The position numbers were made by a program, and so were the translations under genes. From an uncultured Gammaproteobacteria bacterium (GTDB lineage Bacteria; Pseudomonadota; Gammaproteobacteria; Steroidobacterales; Foliamicaceae): a stretch of 64,000 bases of DNA. The stretch's first letter is position 1, and each line of letters starts with the position of its first letter. The notes under the pieces are model-generated. The model saw only the letters and a list, made by a program, of their open reading frames with translations. It made no database searches and had not been told where the DNA came from. The stretch lies in contig OX639965.1 of NCBI GenBank assembly GCA_951828235.1, forward strand, positions 2,646,129 to 2,710,128. Reading direction: 5' to 3'. Below, one piece after another: positions 46,669 through 54,158 of this stretch.

Positions 46669-47748
46669 ATGAACCCGCGTGCCACCGTGCCATCGAAGAT
46701 GCGTGCCTGGGCCCTGACCGGCACCGGGAGTCAGGACAGGCTCGAATTCCGTACCGACTGGCCGACTCCGACTCCCGGCGCCGACGAGGTGCTGGTGAGG
46801 GTCCAGGCCTGCGGCCTGAACAATACGGACGTTAACGTGCGCAGGGGATGGTACTCGCGCGGCGAACCGCAGCCCGTGGCGTGGGACGGCAGCGAACTCG
46901 AGTTTCCGCGGGTTCAGGGCGCCGACGTTGCCGGAACGGTGCTCGAAGTGGGCCGGCGCGTCGAAAACCTGCGGCCCGGGCAGCGTGTCCTGATCGACCC
47001 GTGGCTGCGCGACAGGGACGACCCGCACAATCCGGGCAAGTGCCGATATCTGGGTTCCGAATGCGACGGCGGATTCGCGGACTGTGTCGTGGCGGACGGG
47101 CGCAACGTGCATGCCATTGAATCGGACTTGTCCGCGAAGGAACTGGCTACGTTCGCCACTTCGTACGGTACGGCGGAAAACATGCTCGATCACGCCCGGG
47201 TGACCGGTGCCGATACGGTGTTGATCACCGGCGCATCGGGCGGTGTGGGCTCGGCGCTGATTCAGCTCGCCAGGCGCCGCAAGGCCCGGATCGTGGCGCT
47301 GTGCGGCGCGGACAAGCGCGACCAAGTCGCCGCGATCGGTGCGCATGCGGTCCTGCCGCGCGATCCCGGTGACCTGGGCAGGGCGCTACGCGAATCCATG
47401 GGCAGTGAACGCGTGGATGTCGTCGCCGACGTCGTGGGCGGCCCCGGCTGGCCGCGTTTGATCAGGTCGCTCGCCCGGGGTGGGCGCTATACCTGCGCCG
47501 GAGCGATCGCGGGCCCGCGCGTTGAACTGGATTTGCGAAATTTGTACCTTCACGACCTGACGTTCACCGGCGCGACCGTCACGCCTCCCGGCTTGTTCGC
47601 ACGCCTCGTCCGCTACATCGAGGCCGGCGAAATACGACCGTTGCTCGCGGCTTCATATCAGCTTGAGCAGCTTCGCGAGGCACAGCGAGCGTTCATCGAA
47701 AAACGCCACGTCGGAAATATCGTCGTTACCACAAAATCCGATACATGA
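46669..47748 (+). CDS. Zinc-type medium-chain dehydrogenase/reductase
   Basis: The 359-residue product has the MDR fold: N-terminal catalytic domain (EVLVRVQACGLNNTDVNVRR, GADVAGTVLEVG), then a Rossmann domain with the nucleotide motif ITGASGGVGSALIQLA, like quinone oxidoreductases and zinc-type alcohol dehydrogenases. The C-terminal KRHVGNIVVT is the usual family end. The insert DPWLRDRDDPHNPGKCRYLG is unusual for the quinone reductases and resembles the alcohol dehydrogenase lobe, but the standard four-Cys structural zinc site is not seen. The substrate is unknown. AAGGGGAG precedes the ATG at 46669. It has no operon partners. Confidence 0.82.
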   Translation: MNPRATVPSKMRAWALTGTGSQDRLEFRTDWPTPTPGADEVLVRVQACGLNNTDVNVRRGWYSRGEPQPVAWDGSELEFPRVQGADVAGTVLEVGRRVENLRPGQRVLIDPWLRDRDDPHNPGKCRYLGSECDGGFADCVVADGRNVHAIESDLSAKELATFATSYGTAENMLDHARVTGADTVLITGASGGVGSALIQLARRRKARIVALCGADKRDQVAAIGAHAVLPRDPGDLGRALRESMGSERVDVVADVVGGPGWPRLIRSLARGGRYTCAGAIAGPRVELDLRNLYLHDLTFTGATVTPPGLFARLVRYIEAGEIRPLLAASYQLEQLREAQRAFIEKRHVGNIVVTTKSDT

Positions 47749-47851
47749 TCGGGGTACTGTCACGTCAGCTGGGCAGGACGAACGGCCGGGAATCGCTACG
47801 CCTGGCCGAAAATGAAAAGCGGGTCACCAATCAATTCCCGGGCTCTATTGA

Positions 47852-47890
47852 CTTGGGTTGACGGCCCTTGTGCCATGGCGTCAACCCAAG
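47852..47890. repeat. 12-bp inverted repeat with 15-base loop
   Basis: CTTGGGTTGACG (47852-47863) is matched by CGTCAACCCAAG (47879-47890). It lies 104 bases after the dehydrogenase stop and about 28 bases before the IS3 remnant. There is no T-run. It may be a hairpin terminator, a regulator site, or part of a mobile-element end. Confidence 0.5.
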
Positions 47891-47918
47891 TACATAAGCC
47901 CCAATATGAGAACGTTGG

Positions 47919-48282
47919 TGATCTTCCCCCCGGAATCGGTCCACCTGAGCTGAGTAAAAAAACAGTATGTTGACCCCCAGGAGGTCCCCCGATGAAGCGG
48001 AAGCGGTATACGCACGAACAGATCATTTCGATCCTCAAGGAGCACGAGGCTGGCCAGCCGGTTGGCGAGTTGGCGCACAGGTATGGCGTCGTCGAGAACA
48101 TGATCTATCGCTGGAAGTCGAAGTGCGGCGGCATGGAGATATCCGACGCCAAGCGGCTGCGTGATCTCGAGCACGAGGACCCCAGGCTGAAGAGGCTGCT
48201 GGCCGAGCGCTATCCCCGCTACGGCTATCTGACGCTGCACGAGATGCTCAAGCAGGAAGGGCGCGTCAACCCTCCCACCTGA
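47919..48282 (+). mobile_element. Internally deleted IS3-family element: OrfA joined in frame to an OrfB fragment
   Basis: An ATG at 47992 opens a frame of 96 codons. Residues 1-65 are an IS3 OrfA: RYTHEQIISILKEHEAGQP (HTH), VVENMIYRWKSK, GGMEISDAKRLRDLEHED with the leucine-zipper RLKRLLAE. It then switches without frameshift to RYPRYGYLTLHEMLKQEG, a stretch from the start of the OrfB integrase domain, and stops at 48282. The normal OrfA end, frameshift site and OrfB start are deleted, and the catalytic DDE domain is absent. TGATCTTCC at 47919 is a candidate left tip. The 3' end overlaps the GNAT gene on the other strand. Confidence 0.75.
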
Positions 48283-48769
48283 ACTTGATATCCGCCAGGT
48301 CTTCCCGGTCGGTGGCCCAGGGGTTCCCGTCGAAGCCGGCGAAGCCCCGCCCCACCTCCTTGAATCCCCTGCGTTCGTAGAAGCTGCGCGCGGACCGGTT
48401 TCGCTGGAAGACGAACAACTCGATGCCGGCGGGGGACTGCAGCTTGGCCAGATTCAGCAGGGCGGTGCCAAGCCCCATCCCCTGGTAGCCCACGCGAACG
48501 TAGATGTGGTCCAATTCGCCGTCCGAAAGAACCATGAAGCCGAGGACCGCGCTGGAGCCGGGGTCCAGGGCGATGTGGATGCTCGCGGGATCCATGTTAG
48601 AGAGGAAATCGAGCTGCCGACTCACTTCGCCGAAGCGATTCTGTTCCTCCAGCCCCATCGCGCGCTGGAACGACCGCCGCCACATCTTGACCACTTCCAG
48701 CGCGTACTCCGGTCGAAACGGAACGACCTCGAACTGCAGCTCGCTCAGGATGGAGCCCTCGGCGTTCAT
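48266..48769 (-). CDS. GNAT-family N-acetyltransferase
   Basis: The 167-residue product has the acetyl-CoA-binding fold: VLGFMVLSDGELDHIYVR (beta 4), the pyrophosphate loop VGYQGMGLGTALLN (the Q/RxxGxG/A motif) and the end FYERRGFKEVGRGFAGFDGNPW typical of the family. The substrate is unknown. GGAG precedes the ATG at 48769 by 7 bases. Its 3' end overlaps the IS3 relic by 17 bases, so the last residues may be altered by that insertion. Confidence 0.85.
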   Translation of the reverse strand: MNAEGSILSELQFEVVPFRPEYALEVVKMWRRSFQRAMGLEEQNRFGEVSRQLDFLSNMDPASIHIALDPGSSAVLGFMVLSDGELDHIYVRVGYQGMGLGTALLNLAKLQSPAGIELFVFQRNRSARSFYERRGFKEVGRGFAGFDGNPWATDREDLADIKFRWEG

Positions 48770-48998
48770 GATGTTTCTCCCGGTAGCACCTGCAACTATA
48801 GGTCTGCTTCAGTGCGACGTGCTTGAATCTTGCTTCTTCGATAAGCCGAATTGTCCCATAGGCAACTTCATGCAGAAGGTCGATACTCAAATACGGGAGC
48901 GCCCCGTTCTCATTGCTTTCAATCAGGTAATAGCGCCAGTCAAACGAAGCGCTGCCAGCTTTGCCATCTAACTCCTTCAGAAACTCATTTATCTTCAA
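48597..48998 (-). CDS. Small hypothetical protein, likely 3'-truncated or frameshifted
   Basis: A TTG at 48998 with AAAGGAGGGA 5-7 bases upstream starts MKINEFLKELDGKAGS and runs through a coherent stretch (FDWRYYLIESNENGALPYLS, EVAYGTIRLIEEARFKHVALKQT). I do not recognise the family. The frame does not end before the GNAT gene: from about 48770 it continues out of phase inside that gene to 48597, where the residues look like a shadow translation (rich in R, G and A). The original gene was probably about 75-85 residues or more and has lost its stop or been joined to GNAT by a deletion. Confidence 0.4.
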   Translation of the reverse strand: MKINEFLKELDGKAGSASFDWRYYLIESNENGALPYLSIDLLHEVAYGTIRLIEEARFKHVALKQTYSCRCYREKHHERRGLHPERAAVRGRSVSTGVRAGSGQDVAAVVPARDGAGGTESLRRSESAARFPL

Positions 48999-49052
48999 AA
49001 GATTCCCTCCTTTTAATCTCTTATGGAGCGCGTACAAAAACAGGCGGACCGG

Positions 49053-50012
49053 TCAGAAGTGATACTTCATGCTGAGGCTGATGCCCCAGAACTGAATGTC
49101 ATCCGTCTTGACATAGTAGGTAACGGGGACCGGCGGGTTACCGGCCACCGACGCATGATCGCGGAGAGAGTCATATGCCGACTCGTCATCGAATTCGCCG
49201 AAACTCGCCCATCGGAACTTGAGCCCGATGGTGACCGGATCGCTGAGTTGATAATCCAGCCCCGCCACCGCTTGGTAGCCGAGCAGGCGATCCGACAATT
49301 TCGCTCTGTCCGCGGTGATCGTGCCGGCAATTTCCCGGTTTAATGCCTGGGCCTTCGCCAACTCGTCACCGGTCACCCCCTCAGTATCGAAAACCGCGAT
49401 GTTCTCGGGGTCATTCGTCCGGCGCCAGAAGGTCCGGTAGGCAAGCGAGACTTTCGTAAAGCCGACTCCAATCCCCAGATAGGGCGTAAACGTCGAATCA
49501 GAGCGAAAGTCGTAGTACAAGTTGGCAAAAACGTTGTGTGACAACACGTCATCGACTCCATCCATGACGTTCTGGAATCCCGGGTCCGCGCCGGGGTCAT
49601 AATTTGTTGCGGAATCATAGGGGACATCCGTGCTGTCATGGGTTGCGCTGCGATAGAAATATTCGCCCTCGACCCTGAAGTTTCCCCTGCGATATCCCAA
49701 GGCCAGCCCAGCCAGAATCCCCCTGCCGCCATCGAACGACTCGTCCATGGGGCCCCAAGCTGAAGGGGCATTGCCGCACGCTCCTTCTTCTACCTGAAAG
49801 CCGTCCGGGTTTATGGTCCTGTCACATCGGATCGCTGAATGCGCCGCATCCGCGCTCGATACCCAATCATCCAACCCCCCGGTCTTTACGTCCATTCCCG
49901 GCGCCACCGCAACCCCTAGTTCCATCCCCATATACCAGCCGTCCTGGGCCAAAACCGGGCCGGAAGAGATCACCAGAGCGCTCACCATGAGCACGAGCAA
50001 GAGTTTTTTCAT
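49053..50012 (-). CDS. Outer-membrane beta-barrel protein
   Basis: The 319-residue product has a signal peptide (about 1-22, MKKLLLVLMVSALVISSGPVLA) and a barrel pattern of alternating residues with OmpA/OMP_b-brl-like strands: DGWYMGMELGVAVAPG, GLALGYRRGNFRVEGEYFY, VFANLYYDFRSDSTFTPYLGIGVGF, AVAGLDYQLSDPVTIGLKFRW (each continuous piece shorter than the whole strand pair). It ends ISLSMKYHF, the C-terminal aromatic signature recognised by BamA. Long loops near 40-100 and 220-250. GAGGGG lies 6 bases before the ATG at 50012. Function unknown. Confidence 0.85.
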   Translation of the reverse strand: MKKLLLVLMVSALVISSGPVLAQDGWYMGMELGVAVAPGMDVKTGGLDDWVSSADAAHSAIRCDRTINPDGFQVEEGACGNAPSAWGPMDESFDGGRGILAGLALGYRRGNFRVEGEYFYRSATHDSTDVPYDSATNYDPGADPGFQNVMDGVDDVLSHNVFANLYYDFRSDSTFTPYLGIGVGFTKVSLAYRTFWRRTNDPENIAVFDTEGVTGDELAKAQALNREIAGTITADRAKLSDRLLGYQAVAGLDYQLSDPVTIGLKFRWASFGEFDDESAYDSLRDHASVAGNPPVPVTYYVKTDDIQFWGISLSMKYHF

Positions 50013-50167
50013 GATGCACCCCTCTTTAGGGTCGCCCGTTCCACTATCACGTGCAACACTACTTGAGTGCCGTTGTCGATTAAGGGACAGTCGGTTCTGT
50101 TGTCTGGAGTTGAGAAGCGGCCAAGTGACGGCGATACACTCCGAGGTGAAACACAGGAGGGTATCGG

Positions 50168-50372
50168 ATGGCCAAGGGTTACCATCACCTGACCTACGGG
50201 TCACGATGCCAGATTTACGCGCTGAAGAAAAGCGGTGTGTCGATCTGAGGGGTGGCGCGTGCGCTTGAGGTGTCGGCCTCGACGGTCAGCCGCGAGTTGC
50301 GTCGCAACCTTGGGCGGCGGGGCTACCTGATGAAGCAGACGCAGCGCCGCTCGTTCCGCACCCCGTGCTGGC
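50168..50372 (+). mobile_element. IS30-family transposase remnant with internal stop
   Basis: An ATG at 50168 encodes MAKGYHHLTYGSRCQIYALK, the start of an IS30 transposase, but TGA interrupts it at 50246-50248. The same frame continues ARALEVSASTVSRELRRN (the HTH block) and LMKQTQRRSFRTPCW before the GST gene. The catalytic part is absent. Two nearby TGTC/GACA words around 50088-50107 may belong to the left end, but no border can be fixed. Confidence 0.8.
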
Positions 50373-50374
50373 GA

Positions 50375-50953
50375 TCATTTCCTGCCGGGCCTGAACACCG
50401 TCGCGACGATGCCGTCGAGCTGGTTGCAGCGGTCCAGCCAGGCGCGAACGTGGGGAAAGGGCTCGTAATCGATTGCCTGTCCGTGCCGGCCGAGCAGATA
50501 GGGGGAGATGGCGAAATCGACGAGAGACAGGTCGCCTAGTACGAATTCCCGCCCTTCCAGCTGGCCGTTCAGGACGCCGATGTTGAGATCGATGTCCTTT
50601 TCGGCAGTCTTGCTCTTGGCGCGCTTGGCGATGATCGTGTTGATCAGGTGGAATGCCTGCCAGTAGAGCCAGCGGTCACAATCCGCCCGGCCCTGAGGGT
50701 CGGTGGGCAACATGCCTGTTTCCGGGTGCAGCGTTGCCAGGTAGCACAGAATCGCATTCGATTCCCAAAGGTGGAAATCGCCGTCGACCAGCAGCGGAGC
50801 CTTGCCCATCGGGTTCATGCGCCGATAGGCTTCCGTCCTGTTCTCCTGCTCGCGGAACCCCATCGAGTGAATCTCGACGGGCAGGTCGAAGTGCTTGATG
50901 AAGGCTTCGACCTTGCGATTGTTGGGCGTCGGCGAGAACGAATAGAGTTTCAT
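50375..50953 (-). CDS. Glutathione S-transferase family protein
   Basis: The 192-residue product has the thioredoxin-like N-terminal domain (MKLYSFSPTPNNRKVEAFIK, NPMGKAPLLVDGDFHLWESNAI with the cis-Pro and the ES glutathione-binding pair) and an alpha-helical C-terminal domain with VLGDLSLVDFAISPYLL. GSTs conjugate or reduce glutathione adducts; the substrate is unknown. ATG 50953 is preferred, but an in-frame ATG at 50962 is also possible. The 3' end abuts the IS30 relic. Confidence 0.88.
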   Translation of the reverse strand: MKLYSFSPTPNNRKVEAFIKHFDLPVEIHSMGFREQENRTEAYRRMNPMGKAPLLVDGDFHLWESNAILCYLATLHPETGMLPTDPQGRADCDRWLYWQAFHLINTIIAKRAKSKTAEKDIDLNIGVLNGQLEGREFVLGDLSLVDFAISPYLLGRHGQAIDYEPFPHVRAWLDRCNQLDGIVATVFRPGRK

Positions 50954-51058
50954 GACGGGCATTGTATAGAATTGCCTGTAAGTGTCCGATTGGCCTGTAG
51001 AACAACCTGGTGGCTCTGCACCTCTTCGGCAGTCAGCGGCGCTGAGAAGGAGAGACTG

Positions 51059-51649
51059 ATGTTACGACCTCGACCGATCATGTTGGCCATGCTGGTGGCT
51101 ATTGCAGTGGGATTCCGGCTGATGCCGTATCTGCTGCATACGCTTGGTGTTCAGATTGACCCGGAAAACACCGTTTACCCCTGGAATTTCTCGCCCATAC
51201 TTCCGCTGTGCATTTTCGGCGCCGCCTGTTTCGCGAAGCGAACCGTCGCATACCTGGCGCCGATGGCGATCTACCTGGCAGGCGACCTCGGCATCTGGGC
51301 GATTACCGGACGGCCCGACTGGGCCTTTTACGCCGATCAGCCGGTGACCTATCTTTCCGTGGTTCTGGTCGTCAGTTGCGGATTCATCGCCCGCTCACAG
51401 CGCTCCTGGGGGAGGATCGCAATGGCCGGACTGGGTTCGGCAGTCCTGTTCTTCATCGTTTCGAACTTCGGCACCTGGGCGCTCGGCGCCACCTACGCGA
51501 AAACCTGGGCCGGGCTGGTCGAGTGCTACGTGATGGCGATTCCGTTCTTCCGCAACACGCTCATCAGCATGGGAGTTTTCCTGCCGCTGCTATTCAGCAG
51601 ACTGGCGCTGCGTAGTCCCGTGCCGGCAGCGGCTGTCCGCGCCGCATAA
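51059..51649 (+). CDS. DUF6580-like integral membrane protein
   Basis: The 196-residue product has five or six membrane segments and the family-type blocks YPWNFSPILPLCIFGAACF and FFIVSNFGTWALG, and FRNTLISMGVFLPLLF near the end. Fold resembles small S-component-like permease subunits of vitamin transporters; no function is shown. AAGGAGAGACTG precedes the ATG. It is followed 14 bases later by a substrate-binding-like protein gene on the same strand, so the two may work together. Confidence 0.7.
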   Translation: MLRPRPIMLAMLVAIAVGFRLMPYLLHTLGVQIDPENTVYPWNFSPILPLCIFGAACFAKRTVAYLAPMAIYLAGDLGIWAITGRPDWAFYADQPVTYLSVVLVVSCGFIARSQRSWGRIAMAGLGSAVLFFIVSNFGTWALGATYAKTWAGLVECYVMAIPFFRNTLISMGVFLPLLFSRLALRSPVPAAAVRAA

Positions 51650-51663
51650 GCACACAACACCCG

Positions 51664-52599
51664 ATGGGCGAACAACGGATCGTTTCGCTTATCGCCAGCG
51701 CCACGGAGATCGTCTCCGCGCTTGGTTTCGAGAAGCAACTGGTCGGACGCTCTCACGAGTGCGATTTTCCGCCGGCCATCGCGGACATTCCGGTCTGCTC
51801 GGCGTCGAAGATCGACGCCCGGGCATCCAGCCGGCGTATCGACGCCCAGGTTCGGGCGCTGGTTGACCAGGCGCTGTCCGTCTACCGGGTGGACGCGGAG
51901 TTTCTGGATAGCCTTGCGCCCGACCTGATCATCACGCAGTCGCAGTGTGAGGTGTGCGCCGTCAGCCTCGCCGACGTGCAGCAGGCGGTGGGCAAACTGG
52001 TGTCATCGAAGCCGGCGGTCGTGTCGCTGGAACCGATGGATCTTGACGACGTCTGGAGCGACATCCGCCGCGTGGCCGAGGCGCTTGAGGACGCCGGCGG
52101 CGGCGAGGAGCTGGTGGGAAGCCTGACCGCAAGGCTGAGCGACCTTGGCAGGCGGACCAGGCAGCAGCAGGCGCGGCCGAGCATTGCCTGTATCGAGTGG
52201 ATAGACCCGCTCATGTTTGCTGCGAACTGGGTGCCTTCTCTTGTGGAGATTGCCGGCGGCCGGATCATGATGGGGGAGGCCGGCCGGCATTCCGGCTACT
52301 TCGATTTCGGCGAGCTGGCGGCCCGCGACCCCGATGTCGTGGCCATCATGCCCTGCGGTTTCGACATCGCGCAGTCGGTAAAGGAGATGCCGGCGCTCAC
52401 CGGACATCCGGAATGGGCGCAACTCTCAGCGGTGCGTAATGATCGGGTGTTCGTGACCGACGGAAACCAGTATTTCAATCGTCCCGGCCCCCGGCTGGTT
52501 GAATCGGCCGAGATCCTGGCGGAGCTGCTCCATCCCGGCGCCTTCGATTTCGGTCACGAGGGGACCGGCTGGGTACGCTGGTCGGGCTCCGGCGCCTGA
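51664..52599 (+). CDS. BtuF/FecB-like cobalamin- or iron-binding protein without signal peptide
   Basis: The 311-residue product has the class III substrate-binding fold: RIVSLIASATEIVSALGFEKQLVGRSHECDFP (start block, shown as pieces), LAPDLIITQSQCEVCAVS, IACIEWIDPLMFAANWVP and VTDGNQYFNRPGPRLVESAEIL. This group is usually called cobalamin-binding protein in annotations. The N-terminus MGEQRIVSLIA starts directly with the first strand, so there is no export signal; it would be cytoplasmic, unlike BtuF. The neighbour encodes a DUF6580 membrane protein. Ligand is uncertain. Confidence 0.78.
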   Translation: MGEQRIVSLIASATEIVSALGFEKQLVGRSHECDFPPAIADIPVCSASKIDARASSRRIDAQVRALVDQALSVYRVDAEFLDSLAPDLIITQSQCEVCAVSLADVQQAVGKLVSSKPAVVSLEPMDLDDVWSDIRRVAEALEDAGGGEELVGSLTARLSDLGRRTRQQQARPSIACIEWIDPLMFAANWVPSLVEIAGGRIMMGEAGRHSGYFDFGELAARDPDVVAIMPCGFDIAQSVKEMPALTGHPEWAQLSAVRNDRVFVTDGNQYFNRPGPRLVESAEILAELLHPGAFDFGHEGTGWVRWSGSGA

Positions 52600-52641
52600 A
52601 GCAAGCGCTGTTGCCCCGGGAGCCAGTGTCGTGACAGGAAT

Positions 52642-53175
52642 CTAGTTCGGGGAGCGAACGTCCAGGAGCTCGATCTCGAAGATCAGTGTCGCGCCGGGTC
52701 CGATGACCCCGCCGGCTCCGCGATCTCCGTAAGCCAGCTCCGACGGGATGTAGAGCATCCACTTGTCGCCGACCTGCATGAGCTGCAGGGCTTCGACCCA
52801 GCCCGCGATCAAACGGTTTGCCGGAAATTCCGCCGGCTGACCGCGCTGCACGGAACTGTCGAAGACGGTCCCGTCAGTCAGGGTTCCGGTGTAGTGCACC
52901 GTTACCAGGTCGGTGGGGTCCGGGCTCGCGCCGTCGCCGGATACGAGAACTTCGTATTGCAGCCCTGAATTGGTGGTGATTACTTCTTCACGCGCACCGT
53001 TGCGGTCCAGAAAGGCCTGTCCTTGTTCGGTCATTGCAGCTTTTTCCTCGCTTTGCGGCGTAGTTTCGGACGCCTGCGCCCCGGTAGGCGTCTCCCGCGG
53101 CGCCTCGCAGCCGCAGCACAGGAGGACCCCGGACAGGCACAAGACTTGCGCCAGAGGCGCGGGCATCTTACTCAT
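52642..53175 (-). CDS. FKBP-type peptidyl-prolyl isomerase lipoprotein
   Basis: The 177-residue product has a lipoprotein signal (lipobox LLCCGC, lipidated Cys near 23), a Ser/Thr-rich linker and an FkpA-like region: FLDRNGAREEVITTNSGLQY followed by the FKBP domain (HYTGTLTDGTVFDSSVQRG, GWVEALQLMQVGDKWML, YIPSELAYGDRGAGGVIGP). It catalyses proline isomerisation in the envelope. The two genes upstream and downstream on this strand also encode envelope proteins. Confidence 0.93.
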   Translation of the reverse strand: MSKMPAPLAQVLCLSGVLLCCGCEAPRETPTGAQASETTPQSEEKAAMTEQGQAFLDRNGAREEVITTNSGLQYEVLVSGDGASPDPTDLVTVHYTGTLTDGTVFDSSVQRGQPAEFPANRLIAGWVEALQLMQVGDKWMLYIPSELAYGDRGAGGVIGPGATLIFEIELLDVRSPN

Positions 53176-53184
53176 TCGGAGTCT

Positions 53185-53865
53185 TCAGGTATTGACTTGC
53201 GAGAACAGGTAGAGCATTTCCCGGCTGATTTGCCGGCAGCGCTTGTCATACCCGGCGGCTTCCAGGTCGGTGCCGTCAAAAACTTTGGGATCGTCGTAGG
53301 GTATCGCCACGCGATACGCGGCTCCGCGCACGATCGGACAACTCTCGTCGGCCTGCGAGCAGGTCATGACCGCGCAGAAATCCTCCTGCGGGTTGGATTC
53401 ATGGAAATAGACCTTTGAGAAAGCCGTCATGGGCGCCTGCGACGGGCCGTTCCTGACCTGGTACAGGGGATTCTCGCCCTCGCCGGATTTCTCCACGGTG
53501 AAGCCGGCCCGTTGCATGGCTGCAACCGCCCGGGGATTGAAGGCGGTGGCCTCCGTTCCACCGGAATAGGTGTTCACGCCGAGGATTCCGAAATGTTCGG
53601 CCGCCGTCTGGGCCCACAGTTGCGACATGTGGCTGCGGCGCGAGTTGTGCGTGCAGATGAAGTTGAGTTGCGCATCCCGCCCGGACTCCACCTGTTCGCG
53701 CACGTATCCGGCCACTTTCCGCAGCGCTTTCCTTCGATCTTCGGAAATCCGGTCGAATTCCGCAAGGGACGCCTCGATGTAACGATTCACTTGAGGATAA
53801 AAGTCCGCCGCCAACGCGGAGGAACTTACCATTGCACAGGCAACGAGAAGAGCAATACGAGCCAT
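53185..53865 (-). CDS. Periplasmic arsenate reductase/low-molecular-weight phosphatase-like protein
   Basis: The 226-residue product has a signal peptide (about 1-20, cleavage near ALAADF) and then a low-molecular-weight phosphatase fold. The phosphate loop is CTHNSRR (Cys71 to Arg77, CX5R), as in thioredoxin-linked arsenate reductases. Two further cysteines sit in TCSQADESCP (Cys169, Cys176), matching the redox pair of pI258-type ArsC, and the end REMLYLFSQ is family-like. Family members act in the cytoplasm with thioredoxin; export to the periplasm is unusual. Its role could be phosphatase, arsenate reduction or something new. Confidence 0.72.
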   Translation of the reverse strand: MARIALLVACAMVSSSALAADFYPQVNRYIEASLAEFDRISEDRRKALRKVAGYVREQVESGRDAQLNFICTHNSRRSHMSQLWAQTAAEHFGILGVNTYSGGTEATAFNPRAVAAMQRAGFTVEKSGEGENPLYQVRNGPSQAPMTAFSKVYFHESNPQEDFCAVMTCSQADESCPIVRGAAYRVAIPYDDPKVFDGTDLEAAGYDKRCRQISREMLYLFSQVNT

Positions 53866-54008
53866 ACTGAAGGCCTACCTGGTTGTCCGGCGGCGCATAC
53901 CTGGGTTGTCAGGCAACCACCGAAGCGGAAGGCTAGCACACCGGCATGACGGCTTCGTGAATGGGCGTGCCGGTCGACAGTTTCACGGTGGACGCCTTCC
54001 CTCCCGGG

Positions 54009-54158
54009 CTAGCGCCTCCGGCTGATCTCGTCCACCTTGACGCTGGCTTCGCCGGTCCGCTTGATGCGCCGGCGGGCGCGGAGCCGCCGGAACACGACGG
54101 CGCCAACGATCACCACCACAATCGCCAGCGCGACAATTTCCTGGAACCCTATAGTCAT
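54009..54158 (-). CDS. 49-residue single-pass membrane protein downstream of feoB
   Basis: The ATG at 54158 overlaps the feoB TGA (ATGA), showing translational coupling. The product has a short start MTIGFQEIV, one hydrophobic helix (about 6-23, ALAIVVVIVGAVVF) and a strongly basic stretch RRLRARRRIKR, then a polar tail ending SRRR. Small membrane proteins often follow feoB; some are cysteine-rich, but this one has no cysteine and is not a FeoC winged helix. It may assist FeoB assembly (inference). Confidence 0.7.
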   Translation of the reverse strand: MTIGFQEIVALAIVVVIVGAVVFRRLRARRRIKRTGEASVKVDEISRRR

